From Streptomyces bambusae (GTDB lineage Bacteria > Actinomycetota > Actinomycetes > Streptomycetales > Streptomycetaceae), in the NCBI RefSeq assembly GCF_020532645.1, contig NZ_JAJAUZ010000034.1, positions 20,892 to 84,891 on the forward strand: a stretch of 64,000 bases of DNA, in the 5' to 3' direction. Under the pieces are notes generated by a model. It was given only the letters and a program-made list of their open reading frames with translations, was not told the DNA's origin and did no database searches. A program made the position numbers and the translations under genes. Positions within the stretch are counted from its first letter, which is position 1. Every line of letters begins with the position of its first letter. Below, piece after piece: positions 33,975 through 43,800 of this stretch.

Positions 33975-35165
33975 TCAGCGCCCGAGCGCCCGGGCGATCG
34001 ACACCAGCAGGTTCGGGTCCTCGGACTCGGCCGCGCGGACGGCGGCCACCGCGTCGAGCCCTTGCCCGGCGTCCGGTGGTGCGCCGTCCGCGCGGTTTCC
34101 GGCCGCGGCCGCGAACATGGCCGCGAGCCCCGCGGCCACCGCCTCGCGCCGCGGGGCCCCGGCCGCCGCGGCCTGCCGGCCGGCCGCCTCGCGCACGTCG
34201 TCCGCGCAGTACGGCGACAGGTCGAGCATCCAGTCGTGGATGGTGGTGATCCGGTAGAGCAGCACCTGCTCGGGACCGGCGTACCACGGGGGTGCGAGGA
34301 ACACGTGGCCTCCGGGCGCGGCGCCCGGCCGGCGGACCAGCCGCCACAGCGGCCGCAGCGCGCGGATGCCGACCAGCGGCTGCCACACCCGGTCGATCAG
34401 CGCGGGCCCGTACGCCGGGACGAGGAGTCCCGCACCGATCATCATGCCGCTCGCCGAAATGAAGGGAGACAGGCCCTTGTTCAGCGCGTCCCAGTCGGCC
34501 CCCGCCCACCGGGCGGCGATCGAGATCAGCCTGAAGGAGCCGAACACGACATTGGCCACGGCGGCGACCACCATGACCTGCAGCCCGATCCGCAGGCAGG
34601 TGTCCACCGACGTGCGGGCGCGGTGGGCGGTCTCCCGGCCGATGTCGAGGATCCAGTTGCGGCACACGACGGCCGTGGCCGCGCCGGCGGCGACGTACGC
34701 GGCCAGGTACAGCACCACCATCTCGCCGATGAACGGGGTGGCCGCGTAGTACGTGTCGAAGTCCAGGGGACGCTCCACGGGGACGTCGCCCAGGGCGAAC
34801 AGCACGGTCAGCGCCACGATCACGGCGACGCAGCCGGCCTTCCAGACCCGCACCCGCCGCCGGGTGCGCGCCCGGTCGCCGGACTCCGCCCGCCAGTAGT
34901 CCAGCAGCACCAGTGACACGCAGGCGAAGGCGGTCATGATGCTGTGGACCAGCAGGGCGGAGAAGTTGCTGATGCCCGTGATCCGGTTGACCGCCGAGAT
35001 GGTGGGCTGGGAGGACAGCACGAACCCGGCGCACGGCAGGAACAGCAGCGCGTACACCGCCCGGACGGTCGGGCTGCGCCAGCCGCGCACCAGGCCGGGC
35101 GCTTTGACCACCAGGGAGGCGGCGAGGACGGCGGCCGGCAGGTAGTAGTCGGGACCCGCCGCCAT
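33975..35165 (-). CDS. Polytopic membrane protein, MAB_1171c-like
   Basis: 396 aa with about seven hydrophobic helices in the first 240 residues (first at YYLPAAVLAASLVV), then a cytoplasmic tail of about 150 residues that includes VLLYRITTIHDWMLDLSPY. The layout matches the MAB_1171c family, annotated as putative transporters without proven function. Its ATG shares one base with the stop codon of the upstream peptidase gene (TGATG), so the two are translationally coupled. In actinomycetes this family is commonly found beside an XRE regulator and an HEXXH protein, as here; I infer a sensing or signalling unit. Confidence 0.75.
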   Translation of the reverse strand: MAAGPDYYLPAAVLAASLVVKAPGLVRGWRSPTVRAVYALLFLPCAGFVLSSQPTISAVNRITGISNFSALLVHSIMTAFACVSLVLLDYWRAESGDRARTRRRVRVWKAGCVAVIVALTVLFALGDVPVERPLDFDTYYAATPFIGEMVVLYLAAYVAAGAATAVVCRNWILDIGRETAHRARTSVDTCLRIGLQVMVVAAVANVVFGSFRLISIAARWAGADWDALNKGLSPFISASGMMIGAGLLVPAYGPALIDRVWQPLVGIRALRPLWRLVRRPGAAPGGHVFLAPPWYAGPEQVLLYRITTIHDWMLDLSPYCADDVREAAGRQAAAAGAPRREAVAAGLAAMFAAAAGNRADGAPPDAGQGLDAVAAVRAAESEDPNLLVSIARALGR

Positions 35166-35734
35166 CAGCGGCCTCCGAGGGAGGTCCAGATGCGGCCGAT
35201 CCGCTCGTCCGAGGCGGTGTGGTGGCGCTTGCCCAGCAGGAAGGGGCGGAACTTGGCCGCGAGCAGCCGCCCGAACCGCTCCGCGCGGCGCTCCTCCTCC
35301 ACGTCGTAGATGGTGCGGGCGGCGGCGACGTGGGCGACCGCGTCGCCCAGGGTCCACCGCTCGCCGAGCAGCCGGGCCGCGGCGGGGGTGCCTCCGGAGT
35401 CCGTGGGCCCGCCGGCGGTGGACCGGCCGAGCCGGTGCTCCTGACGGTGCCACAGCTCGTGACCCAGGATCACCATCTGGTGCAGGGGCAGGGTGTTCTT
35501 CTCCACGGCCACCACCTCGTGGTCGCCCAGGTCGAGCCACAGCCCGCTGACGGTGTCCGGCGGGAACGGCTCCAGCATCAGCCGGACCTGGCGCCCGGCG
35601 CTCTGCGTCAGGTACGCGCAGACCGCGTGCATCAGCTCGTTCGGTTCCCTGCCGTCCGCCAGCGCCATCGCTCCGGCGAACAGTTCGTCCCTGTGCCGTC
35701 GCATCGCACGGGAAGTGCCCAGCGCGTCCCACAT
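35165..35734 (-). CDS. ImmA/IrrE-like HEXXH metallopeptidase
   Basis: 189 aa from the ATG at 35734, chosen for GGGGAAG directly upstream; ATGs at 35755 and 35770 are in-frame alternatives. Carries the zinc motif in VILGHELWHRQEH: His92, Glu93, His96. ImmA/IrrE peptidases typically cleave an XRE-family repressor to switch on its targets, and an XRE gene lies just upstream on the same strand, separated by a terminator and iterons. Overlap with the membrane-protein gene suggests the two products act together. Cleavage of the neighbouring regulator is a hypothesis. Confidence 0.75.
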   Translation of the reverse strand: MWDALGTSRAMRRHRDELFAGAMALADGREPNELMHAVCAYLTQSAGRQVRLMLEPFPPDTVSGLWLDLGDHEVVAVEKNTLPLHQMVILGHELWHRQEHRLGRSTAGGPTDSGGTPAAARLLGERWTLGDAVAHVAAARTIYDVEEERRAERFGRLLAAKFRPFLLGKRHHTASDERIGRIWTSLGGR

Positions 35735-35821
35735 GTCTTCCCCACCCGGACGCATCCCTTGTCGGCGCACCGCTTGTCGAGCGCTGTCACGCGCACAGAT
35801 TTTCGTCAGTTCATATCACTA

Positions 35822-35852
35822 ACCGGCCCCGGGTGATGCTTCCGGGGCCGGT
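35822..35852 (-). terminator. Terminator between XRE gene and peptidase gene
   Basis: Perfect 11-bp stem (35822-35832 with 35842-35852) and 9-nt loop. It separates the XRE transcript from the peptidase/membrane operon. Confidence 0.7.
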
Positions 35853-35901
35853 GATCAAGGATTGAACGTCCGCGGGCGGGGCGGCGAGTGGGCCGCTGCG
35901 G

Positions 35902-35967
35902 GTCCGAAGTGCGTCCTATTTACGTCCGATATGCGTCTGATATGCGTCTGATGAGAGTCCGAAGTGA
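35902..35967. repeat. Six tandem 11-bp iterons
   Basis: Six contiguous 11-bp units beginning GTC: GTCCGAAGTGC, GTCCTATTTAC, GTCCGATATGC, GTCTGATATGC, GTCTGATGAGA, GTCCGAAGTGA. The first and last units are nearly identical. The period is about one helical turn and the block is AT-richer than its surroundings. It lies 10 bp beyond the XRE stop codon, between that gene and the peptidase gene. Confidence 0.85.
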
Positions 35968-35977
35968 GAGTGTTGCC

Positions 35978-36694
35978 CTAGCCGTGCCCGCCCGGCCGGC
36001 TCTCCCGCGCCCGTTCCTCGCGCGAACGCCGCGCAATGGACTCGATGAGCGCGATGATCGGCTGCGCCGTGTCGTCCGGTACGTCGACCAGGGCGCGGGC
36101 GGCGTAACTCACCACCCCGAGGTCCGCACCGGCGGCGGCGGCCGCGGCGGGCCGGGTCAGCCGCTCGATGTCGGCGTCCTGCCGCTCGACGGTCCGCTCC
36201 AGCAGGTCCTGGTAGATCCGGTGGAGCACCCGGTCCAGGGCCACGGCAGGCTCGGCGACCAGGAACTCGATGCTCTCGCCGAAGAACGCCGCGATGCCCG
36301 CGGCGTGGTCGAGGTTGGGCGCCTTCCCCGTCTTGATCATCTTGTCCAGCCACTGCGCGCTGGTACCCGCGGCCGTCGCGATCTCGGCCAGGGAGTACGC
36401 CCGCCGCTGCCCGTCCGGTGCGGTCCGCAGCCGGGTCCGGCGCAGGAACACGATGCGGTCGACGGCCCGCCGGTGCCGCTCCTCCACCTGGTCGGCGTCC
36501 CCGCCAAGGCCGCCGGCCGGCGGCTCGCCCCGCAGCAGCGCCCGTACGTCGTCCTCGGGCAGCCCGGAGGCGTACGAGAGGCCGCCCTCGCCGTCCACCC
36601 GCAGCACGTCCCCGGGGTCGAGCCCGACCCGCTCCAGGAGGGAGGTGATACGCCGGACGGTCCCCGCCGGATCGGCGGCAAACCCCTCGCTCAT
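35978..36694 (-). CDS. XRE-family helix-turn-helix regulator
   Basis: 238 aa. A HTH lies mid-protein: YSLAEIATAAGTSAQWLDKMIKTG followed by the conserved downstream helix (about residues 90-135). The start at 36694 has GGAG close upstream; the frame is open further but that sequence is not protein-like. Same strand as the HEXXH peptidase and membrane-protein genes downstream, matching the regulator-peptidase pairing of ImmR/ImmA-type systems. Its likely DNA target is the iteron block right after its own stop codon, by inference. Confidence 0.75.
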   Translation of the reverse strand: MSEGFAADPAGTVRRITSLLERVGLDPGDVLRVDGEGGLSYASGLPEDDVRALLRGEPPAGGLGGDADQVEERHRRAVDRIVFLRRTRLRTAPDGQRRAYSLAEIATAAGTSAQWLDKMIKTGKAPNLDHAAGIAAFFGESIEFLVAEPAVALDRVLHRIYQDLLERTVERQDADIERLTRPAAAAAAGADLGVVSYAARALVDVPDDTAQPIIALIESIARRSREERARESRPGGHG

Positions 36695-36771
36695 TCCTGC
36701 TCCCTGCTCCCTGCGTCCGGCGGACCGTGAACCGCGTCGCTCGTGACCTACACACAGCTTCAACGTCACAC

Positions 36772-36799
36772 AGTATGACTTCGCGCCCGGTCGCGGCAA
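36772..36799 (-). promoter_or_regulatory. Possible promoter of the XRE gene
   Basis: On the minus strand TTGCCG (36794-36799), 16 bp, CATACT (36772-36777), about 80 bp before the ATG. Both hexamers are moderate matches. Confidence 0.3.
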
Positions 36800-36910
36800 C
36801 CAAAGTTGAGCGAGACTCAGCCGTCGTTGATGGTCCGTTCCGGCCAGCGCGATGCCGTGACCGGCGTCGGAGCCGGTCACGGCATCGGGTCAGGGGAGCT
36901 GCTGCCGGTC

Positions 36911-37240
36911 TCAGCCCAGGGGCAGCACCAGGGGGTGCCGGCGTCGGAGGTGAGGGTGGTGGCGCTGTCCTCGACGCTCGCGTCGGAGTACAGCGGGTCC
37001 TTGCTGGTGAGGACGAGCATCAGACGGTGGTCCGCGGCCACGTCGTAGCCGGCAGCCTGGAGCCGCCAGGTGACGGTGCGGTCCTGCCCGGGCGTCAACT
37101 CGTCCAGGGTGAGCGGCGCGTGGGTGATGATGCGGGCCGTGCCGCCGGGGGCCACGTCGAACAGCAGGGCCACCAGGGTGGCCGAGGCGACCGTGCTGCG
37201 CACGGTCAGGTGGTGACGTCCGCCCAGGAAGGGGGACGGG
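36911..37240 (-). pseudogene. Remnant of a CocE/NonD (X-Pro dipeptidyl-peptidase C-terminal) hydrolase
   Basis: About 110 codons resemble the end of PepX_C-domain hydrolases: PFLGGRHHLTVRS, LLFDVAPGGTARIITHAPLTL, and HRLMLVLTSKDPLYSDAS. The frame breaks near 36930-36934, where a run of five G (+ strand) should probably be six; after the shift the sequence ends LVLPLG-stop at 36911, a sensible terminus. There is no alpha/beta-hydrolase core upstream of about 37240, so the gene is truncated as well as frameshifted. Reading-error in the G run could explain only the frameshift, not the missing N-terminus. Confidence 0.7.
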
Positions 37241-37410
37241 ACCCGGCACCTCGCCGTCCTCTCGCCGGCACCGGCCGGTCGCACGGCCGGCCGGTGCGTA
37301 CCGGGTCCAGGGCCCCCACGGCCGGCCCGGACCGCGGACCGGTGGGGTGGGGACGAGCACATGCTTCCAGGGGCCCGAACACGAGAGCGCACAAACAGGA
37401 CACGGCACAC

Positions 37411-37449
37411 GCGTGTGCCGCGACCCCCGAAAGGGGCCGCGGCACACGC
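37411..37449 (-). terminator. Terminator after the RHS-immunity gene pair
   Basis: Long stem of about 17 bp with one mismatch (37411-37427 with 37433-37449), GAAA-type loop, 35 bp beyond the small gene's stop. The rest of the gap (37241-37410) holds another GC palindrome near 37267-37297 and no gene. Confidence 0.7.
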
Positions 37450-37484
37450 ATCGGCGCAAGCCGACCGGTCAGGCGCCTCGGCGG

Positions 37485-37856
37485 CTACGCGTCCGGCGAC
37501 CTGCGGAACGCACGGAACAGCGCACGCAGTCCGCCCGGCTTCCGGCGCCGCAGCGCCCAGTCGGACCGGATGTCGAAGACCTCCTCCTCCAGCCGTCGGT
37601 CGTCCTCGGCCGGAACCCAGGAGACCTCCATCCCGGCGAGGACCCGTTCCAGGTCCGCGTCCGCGACCCAGAAGTCGTCGGCCCGCACCCGGCCGTCGGG
37701 CCCGGTCTCCCCGGGGGCGTCACTGATGTAGCACGCCCAGGAGTCCTGGATCTCGGGGACGAGCAGCAAGTACGCACCGGCGTACTCACCTGCTCCGATC
37801 CGTCCCATCCGGCCCTCCTCGGGCCAGGTCTCGCGGTCTACCACCATGGTGCCCAT
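37485..37856 (-). CDS. Candidate immunity protein of the adjacent RHS toxin
   Basis: 123 aa from 37856, or 120 from the ATG at 37847; GAGG lies upstream. The start overlaps the end of the RHS gene by up to 19 bp, so translation is coupled. Acidic stretches (WPEEG, EDDRRLEEEVFDIRSD) and single-domain size fit immunity proteins encoded directly after polymorphic toxins. The C-terminal 20 residues are Arg-rich. No known immunity family recognised; the role rests on position. Confidence 0.65.
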   Translation of the reverse strand: MGTMVVDRETWPEEGRMGRIGAGEYAGAYLLLVPEIQDSWACYISDAPGETGPDGRVRADDFWVADADLERVLAGMEVSWVPAEDDRRLEEEVFDIRSDWALRRRKPGGLRALFRAFRRSPDA

Positions 37857-40800
37857 CGCCTCGGCTTGCGGTGATTGATGTGGTAATTGAAGTAGTTGTG
37901 GTGGCCCTTGCTGCCCCACGTGAGGTTGGACGAGTAGCCGTGCTTGCCCTTCTTCGCCCAGGAGCGGTAGGCGTACTTGCCCTTGGACCGCATCCTCGCA
38001 CCGTTCTTCGCGACGCTGCGCGCGGCCCCGCGGCCGACCCACATGCGTCCCGCCAGCCAGGTGGTGGCCCGGGTGGCGCGGTGCGAGCCGTTCACGAAGT
38101 TGATCTTGTGGGCGAGCCGGACCGTGCGGACCACCCGGTACGCCCGGTAGGCCCAGGCGGCCGCACCGAGACCGGGCACGAAGCTGGCCGCGGTCAGGGC
38201 GATCTCCCACTTGTTCCGCTTGGCCCAGCCCCACGTGCTCTTCGCGAGACCGCGAAGGCTCCAGCGCCCGTCGAGGTCGTACTGGTTGACCGGGTCCGCG
38301 TTGACGTACTCGTACGCGTTGGAGTTGCCGCCGTACACCGGGTCGACGGACAGGAAGCGTCCGGTGGCCGGGTTGTACAGGCGGACGCCCATCAGGGTCA
38401 GACCGGTCAGGGTCTCCCCCGAGCGCTGCTTGGCCCCGAGCCAGCCGTAGCGGGCCACGGCCTGCCCGGCGCGCGGCTTGCCGTACTCGTCGGCGTCGAG
38501 CGCCACCGGCGGCTTGGAGACGTCCAGCGGCAGCTGGAGTGCCACGTCACCGTGGATGGTGGTGAGCTGGAGGACGGTGTCGCCGGTCTTGCCGGTGACG
38601 GCGCCCAGGTCGCCGGAGGCGGACTCCACGTTGCGGGTCACGGTGCCCGTCGCGGTGTCCTCGGTGATCCAGCGCGGGTTGTCCCCGTCGCCGTCGAAGT
38701 GGTTGACCTTGGAACCGGTCTGGGTCCAGGTGCTGCCGCCGCCGCTCTCCGTCTTCCAGGAGCGCAGCCGGTGGGCGGCGTCCAGCTGCCACGTCCGGCG
38801 CTCGCCGCCCGCGGTCTGCTGGTGCACGAGGTCGTTGGCGTAGTAGCCGAGGCTGCTGCCCGGCAGGGCGGTGGTCCGGCCGAACGCGTCGTAGACGTAC
38901 CCGGCGTCGACCAGCCGGTCGGCGCTGTCGTAGGCGGAGGTGGCGGTGGTGCCTCCCGTGGTGGGGCAGTCGGCGCCGGGCGTGCCGGTCGCGGTGGTCA
39001 GCGAGGTGCGGTTGGTCCGGCTGTCGAAGCCGTAGCCGCGGGTGGTGCACACCGTGGCGGCGATGTCCTCGACGCCGGTGAGACGGCCGACGGCGTCGTA
39101 GCCGTAGTGCTGCTCGGACCAGCCGACGTGGCCGGTGACCTGGCCGTGCACGGACTCCGACACGGTGTCCTCGAAGACGAGGGTGCCGTCGCCGTCCCGC
39201 CGGTAGGAGCGCCGGACGGGGGCGCCGGTGGTGTCCTCGGTGCTCGTGAGGGTGTAGCCGCCGGGCAGCTTCTCCGTGGCGACCGAACCGTCGGCGTCGT
39301 ACGTGGCCTGGAAGGAGCCCGCCACCGAGTCGGTGGCCTTGGTGGCCAGGCCGCGCGGCTCAAGGCTGTGGTCGTAGGTGTACGTGACCGTGGACGGGAC
39401 GCTGTCCGAGACCTTGACCTGCCGGTTCAGCAGGTCGTACTCGGTCGTCGTGGTGCCGCCGTCCGCGTCCGTGTACGAGATCTGCCGGCCGAGCTTGTCG
39501 AACTGGCGGGTCAGGGTGCCGCCGGTGGGCGAGACCGACCTCGTCTCGCGGCCGGTGACCGCGTCGTACTCGGTGGTGGTCTCCGGGACCGCCTGCCCGG
39601 TGCCGCCGGTGATGGCGAGCTTGGACACCCGGCCCGCGGCGTCGTACGTGGTGGTCGTGGTCCGGGTGGTGCCGTTGGCGGTCTCCGTGACCTTGGCGGG
39701 GTTGCCCCACCAGTCGTACTCGGTGCTGCTGGACACCAGCTGGGCAGGGTTGGTCCCGCCGCCGGTGATGGTGCCGCCGGGGGTGACGGAGCAGAGCAGG
39801 TCGGCCCACTCGGGCCGGCCCTGGCAGGTGCCCGTACCGGTGGCGGACCAGTACGCGGTCACCCGCGCGGTGGCTCCGGTGGCGGTGGCGCCGGGCGGGA
39901 TCTGCCGGGTGACGCGCCCCTGGGAGTCGTACTCGGTGACGGTGGTGAGCGCCAGGCCGTCCGGGTCCTGGATGCTCTGCACCGCGCCGCCCATGGCCCA
40001 GTCGTAGACGGTCTTGGTGGCCCGGGCCTCGCCGAGGACCGTCGGGTGCTCGCGCACCTGGGCGCCGGTCGTGGAGCGGGTGACCTGGTCCTTGACCTTG
40101 GCGGTGCCGTCCGTGGGACGGCCCGCGTCGTACTCGTTGACCGTCCAGCCGCGGGCCAGCACGGAGGTGCCGGCCGGGACCAGCACGGTCGACCCCGACT
40201 TCAGGTCGGCGGTGAGCTCGATCCGGCGCAGCGGGCCGAACTCCTCCAGCTGCCGGGTCCCGCCCTCGTCGTAGACGGAGCTGGTCGACAGCAGGCCGGC
40301 CTGCTCGGCCGGGGCGAGCGCGGCGATGCCGAGGTCGGCCTGGACGGCGCGGTCGGCGGCTGTGGTGCCGAGGGCCACGGCCCGGTTGGCGGCCGACAGT
40401 TCGCGGACCTTGTGGCCGGCCCGGTCGTACTCGGTGGTGGTGATGTGGCCGCCCGGCAGCGCGCTGTTGACCTCGCGCGCGGACACCCCGAGGTAGTGCA
40501 CCTCGGCGCGGGCGTAGTCGGTGGCGCCGAGGGCGTCGCCGGAGTGGGAGGCGGGGACGGCATCGGCGGGGAAGACCGCCGTCGCATCGGTCGGGGCATC
40601 GGTCTGGCCCCAGCCCTTCACGTCGTTCGCGCCCATGGCGTACGGGGCCTTGGCGCCGGTCAGCGGGACGTCGTAGACGACGCTGGTGACGGCCGTGCCC
40701 TCGGTCACGTCGGCGGTGCCCTGCTTCAGGCCGTCGCGCGAGGCCTTGAGGAGCATGCCCGGGCCGGCGGTGGCGGCGTTGCCCGCGGTGCCGTAGGTGA

Positions 40801-43800
40801 ACGTCCAGGGCAGCTCGGACTGCGGCTGGAGGGTGACCACCCGGCCGGCCGCGTCGTACGCGTACTCGACCCGGGTGGACTGGGCGAGGTTCGGGTTCCA
40901 GTGCTGGCGCAGCCGGCCGGTGCTGTCGTACCGGTAGGTGGCGATCGCCTTGGACGTGGCCGCGGCCGCACCGGGCTCGGTGGACCAGAGGCGGATCTCC
41001 TTGACCTGACCGGCGAAGTCGCCGAAGTCCGGGGCGGTGGCGGTGGTCGCCGTCGCGTAGACCAGTTCCAGCGCCCGGCAGCCCTTCGTGGACGGGGTGG
41101 CGGTGCAGGTGGCGGCGGAGACGGCCGAGGTCGGGGCGAGGACCCGCTTGGGGCGGGCCAGCTTCTTGCCGTCGACGGTCACCGTCTCGGACACCACGGT
41201 GGTGCCGGAGTTCGGCACGCCGTCCAGGACGGTGGAGGAGGCCTGCCAGGTCTCGGCGGCCGCGTCGGGCTTGGTGAACTCGGTGACCGTGCCCTCGGTG
41301 TCGGTGAGCGTGAACGAGGTGCTCACGCTGCCGGTGAGGGCCATGTCCTCGGAGCCGGCCTCGGGGATCCAGGCCGTCTTGGCGCTGTTGGCGGTGAAGT
41401 GGACGGCCTCGCCGTCGGAATCCACCACGTCCACGGCCGTGTCGGAGATGCGCCGCACGTGGCTGTAGTCGGACTCGGTGAGCTCGGCGGAGACGCCCGA
41501 GACCCACTCCTTGCCGAAGACGGCGGCCTGGCCCTCCTGCTTGGCGCCGCTGTCCGGGGTGCGCGAGGACGCGGTCCGGCTGACGGACAGGCCGAAGGCG
41601 GAGGCGTCGGTGGCGGACAGGGTGTAGTCACCGGTCAGCAGGTTGACGCTGCCCGGGCCGACCTCGTCGGTCGCGGCACCGGTGGCGTTGCGGTCGACGA
41701 TGACGCTGAGCGGCTGGGTGGCCCCGGAGCCGCCGGCGCCGGTGAAGTCGGCCTTGATCTGGACGGTGCCGTCGGGGTCGACGGTGTCGGTGGCGTTCCA
41801 GACCAGCGGGGCGTTCTTGCCGCCGGTCATCGCCACCGGCCACGCCGTCAGGGGGGTCCCGCCGGAGGTCACCTGGCCGGCCGGGATGACCGCCCAGGGG
41901 TCGGCCTCGGACCGGCGCCAGGAGAAGGACACCTGGTCGTACTTGCCGCCGTCGGCCTCGGCGGCCAGCGTCAGCCGGCGGGCGGTGCGCTCGCCCTCGC
42001 CGGGCTGGACGAAGCCGCCCGGACCGGCGTGGAAGGTGTGGTCGATCGCCTCGGACTTGTTGTCCGCCTTGTCGACCGCACGGACCTGGAGCGTGTGCGT
42101 GCCGTCCTTCGGCGGGGTGACGGAGATCGCCTTCGCGCCCGCCGCGCCGCCCGTGACCACCTTGGTCCAGGTCACGCCGTCGAGGGACCACTCCAGCCAG
42201 TTGTGGTCGGAGGCCGGCGGGGTCACCGTGAAGGTGCCGGCCTGGCCCGCGCCCTTGACCCACGCGTTCGACGGGTAGTCGGTGGACGTGATGGCGGACG
42301 GGGCGGAGGGGGCCGAGGTGTCGACCGTGAAGGTCTTCTCCGCGGACCAGCCCAGGTTGTAGTGCGTGCCGTCGTACGGCGAGGTGCGGAAGCGGTACGT
42401 CTTGCCGTTGGTCAGCACCCCGGCGGGGACGGTCACGGGAGCCGGCTGGCCCGAGGGCACGAACGCCGACCGCAGCACCTCGCCGACCTGCGCGTTGGTG
42501 GCGTTGTCGAAGATCTGGAACGCGCCCTGCACCTTGTCGCCGTTCACGTCGACGAACGTGTCGCGGAGGGTCGGCGTGGTGCTGTTGACGACGTACGCGC
42601 CGCCGTAGGAGAAGAAGGGCGCTCCGGCCTCCTGCTTCGTTCCCGTGCGGGGGCGGTAGTTGTACGTGACCGTCAGCTTGGGCGGGTTGGAGGCGGCATT
42701 GGCCGAGTTGACCCGCTTCCACTCCTTGACGTCGAGTTCATCGGTGGCCCGCAGGCCCATGCCCGAGTAGGCCCACTTGTTGTTGGACCAGTGCTGCACC
42801 AGGTTCGTGACGTTGGCGTTGATCCAGCCGTCGGCGGTGCAGGCGCTGTTGCCCTTGGTCTCCGTGGAGGTGGCCATCTTGGTGACCATCGCCGGCTGGT
42901 TCGTCCAGCGCGAGGCCGTGGACGCGTTGTTCGCCGTCCACACCTCCCACGGCTGGGCGGTGCAGTCGGTATTGCCGGCGTGGAAGTTCCACAGCGAGAG
43001 CGTCGCGGAGGAGATCAGCGCGTCGGCGACCGGCGCGGTGTTCCAGGTGATGAAGGAGCGCGCGGTGCGCCAGGTGCCGTCGGCGTTCTTCGTACCGGGG
43101 TTGCCGAGGTCCAGCTCGGTGTCGTTCGACCAGTCGACGGTCTCGCCCTGCTGGACGTAGGTGTCGAAGAGGTTGCCCAGCGTCGAGGTCGAGGGGTCGA
43201 CAGTGACCGGGTACTTCGTGGCCGGGTCCGCGAGGAACTTCGCGTCCGGGGTGAGGACCAGGTCCACGCCGCCCTTGGCCTTGACGACCTTCATGGCGAC
43301 CTTGGCCCGGTTGGTGTGCTCACCGGAGACCTTGTCGACGGTCGCGTCCCACATGACGGGGGCGGGCATGACCGCGGACTTCTTGGACTTCTTGTCCGTG
43401 AACAGGACGCTGCCGTCCTTCTGCTCCGTGACCTTCAGACCCTTGGTCCGCAGCGGCAGCGTGTACGAGAAGGCCGCCGCGGGCTTGGCCTTGACCTCGA
43501 CGAACTGCTCGAAACCGGTACGGGTGGCCTCCACGACCACGTCCGCACCCGGAACGGCGTTCTCGTAGGTGGCGCGGGTGCCGTCCAGCTTCGGGGCCGG
43601 CAGGCCTCCGCGCCACTGGAGGGTGATGGCGTTCTCGCCACTGCCCAGCGTCACCAGATCGGTGGCCGGAGCCTTCGCGGCAGCCGCGAGCGAGGCCGCC
43701 TTCGCGCCCGACCTGCCCGCCAGCCGCAGCCCGCTCGGGTGCGCCTTCGAGCGGACGGAACCGTCCGCGGCGGACGTCAGGCTCACGTCGACATTGCGCC

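Noticed and set aside
35165..36694. XRE/peptidase genes as immunity to the first RHS tip
   Set aside because: Opposite strand, own terminator and conserved-style module of its own; more likely independent.
36806..37048. Plus-strand small frame over the PepX_C remnant
   Set aside because: Antisense to recognisable hydrolase sequence.
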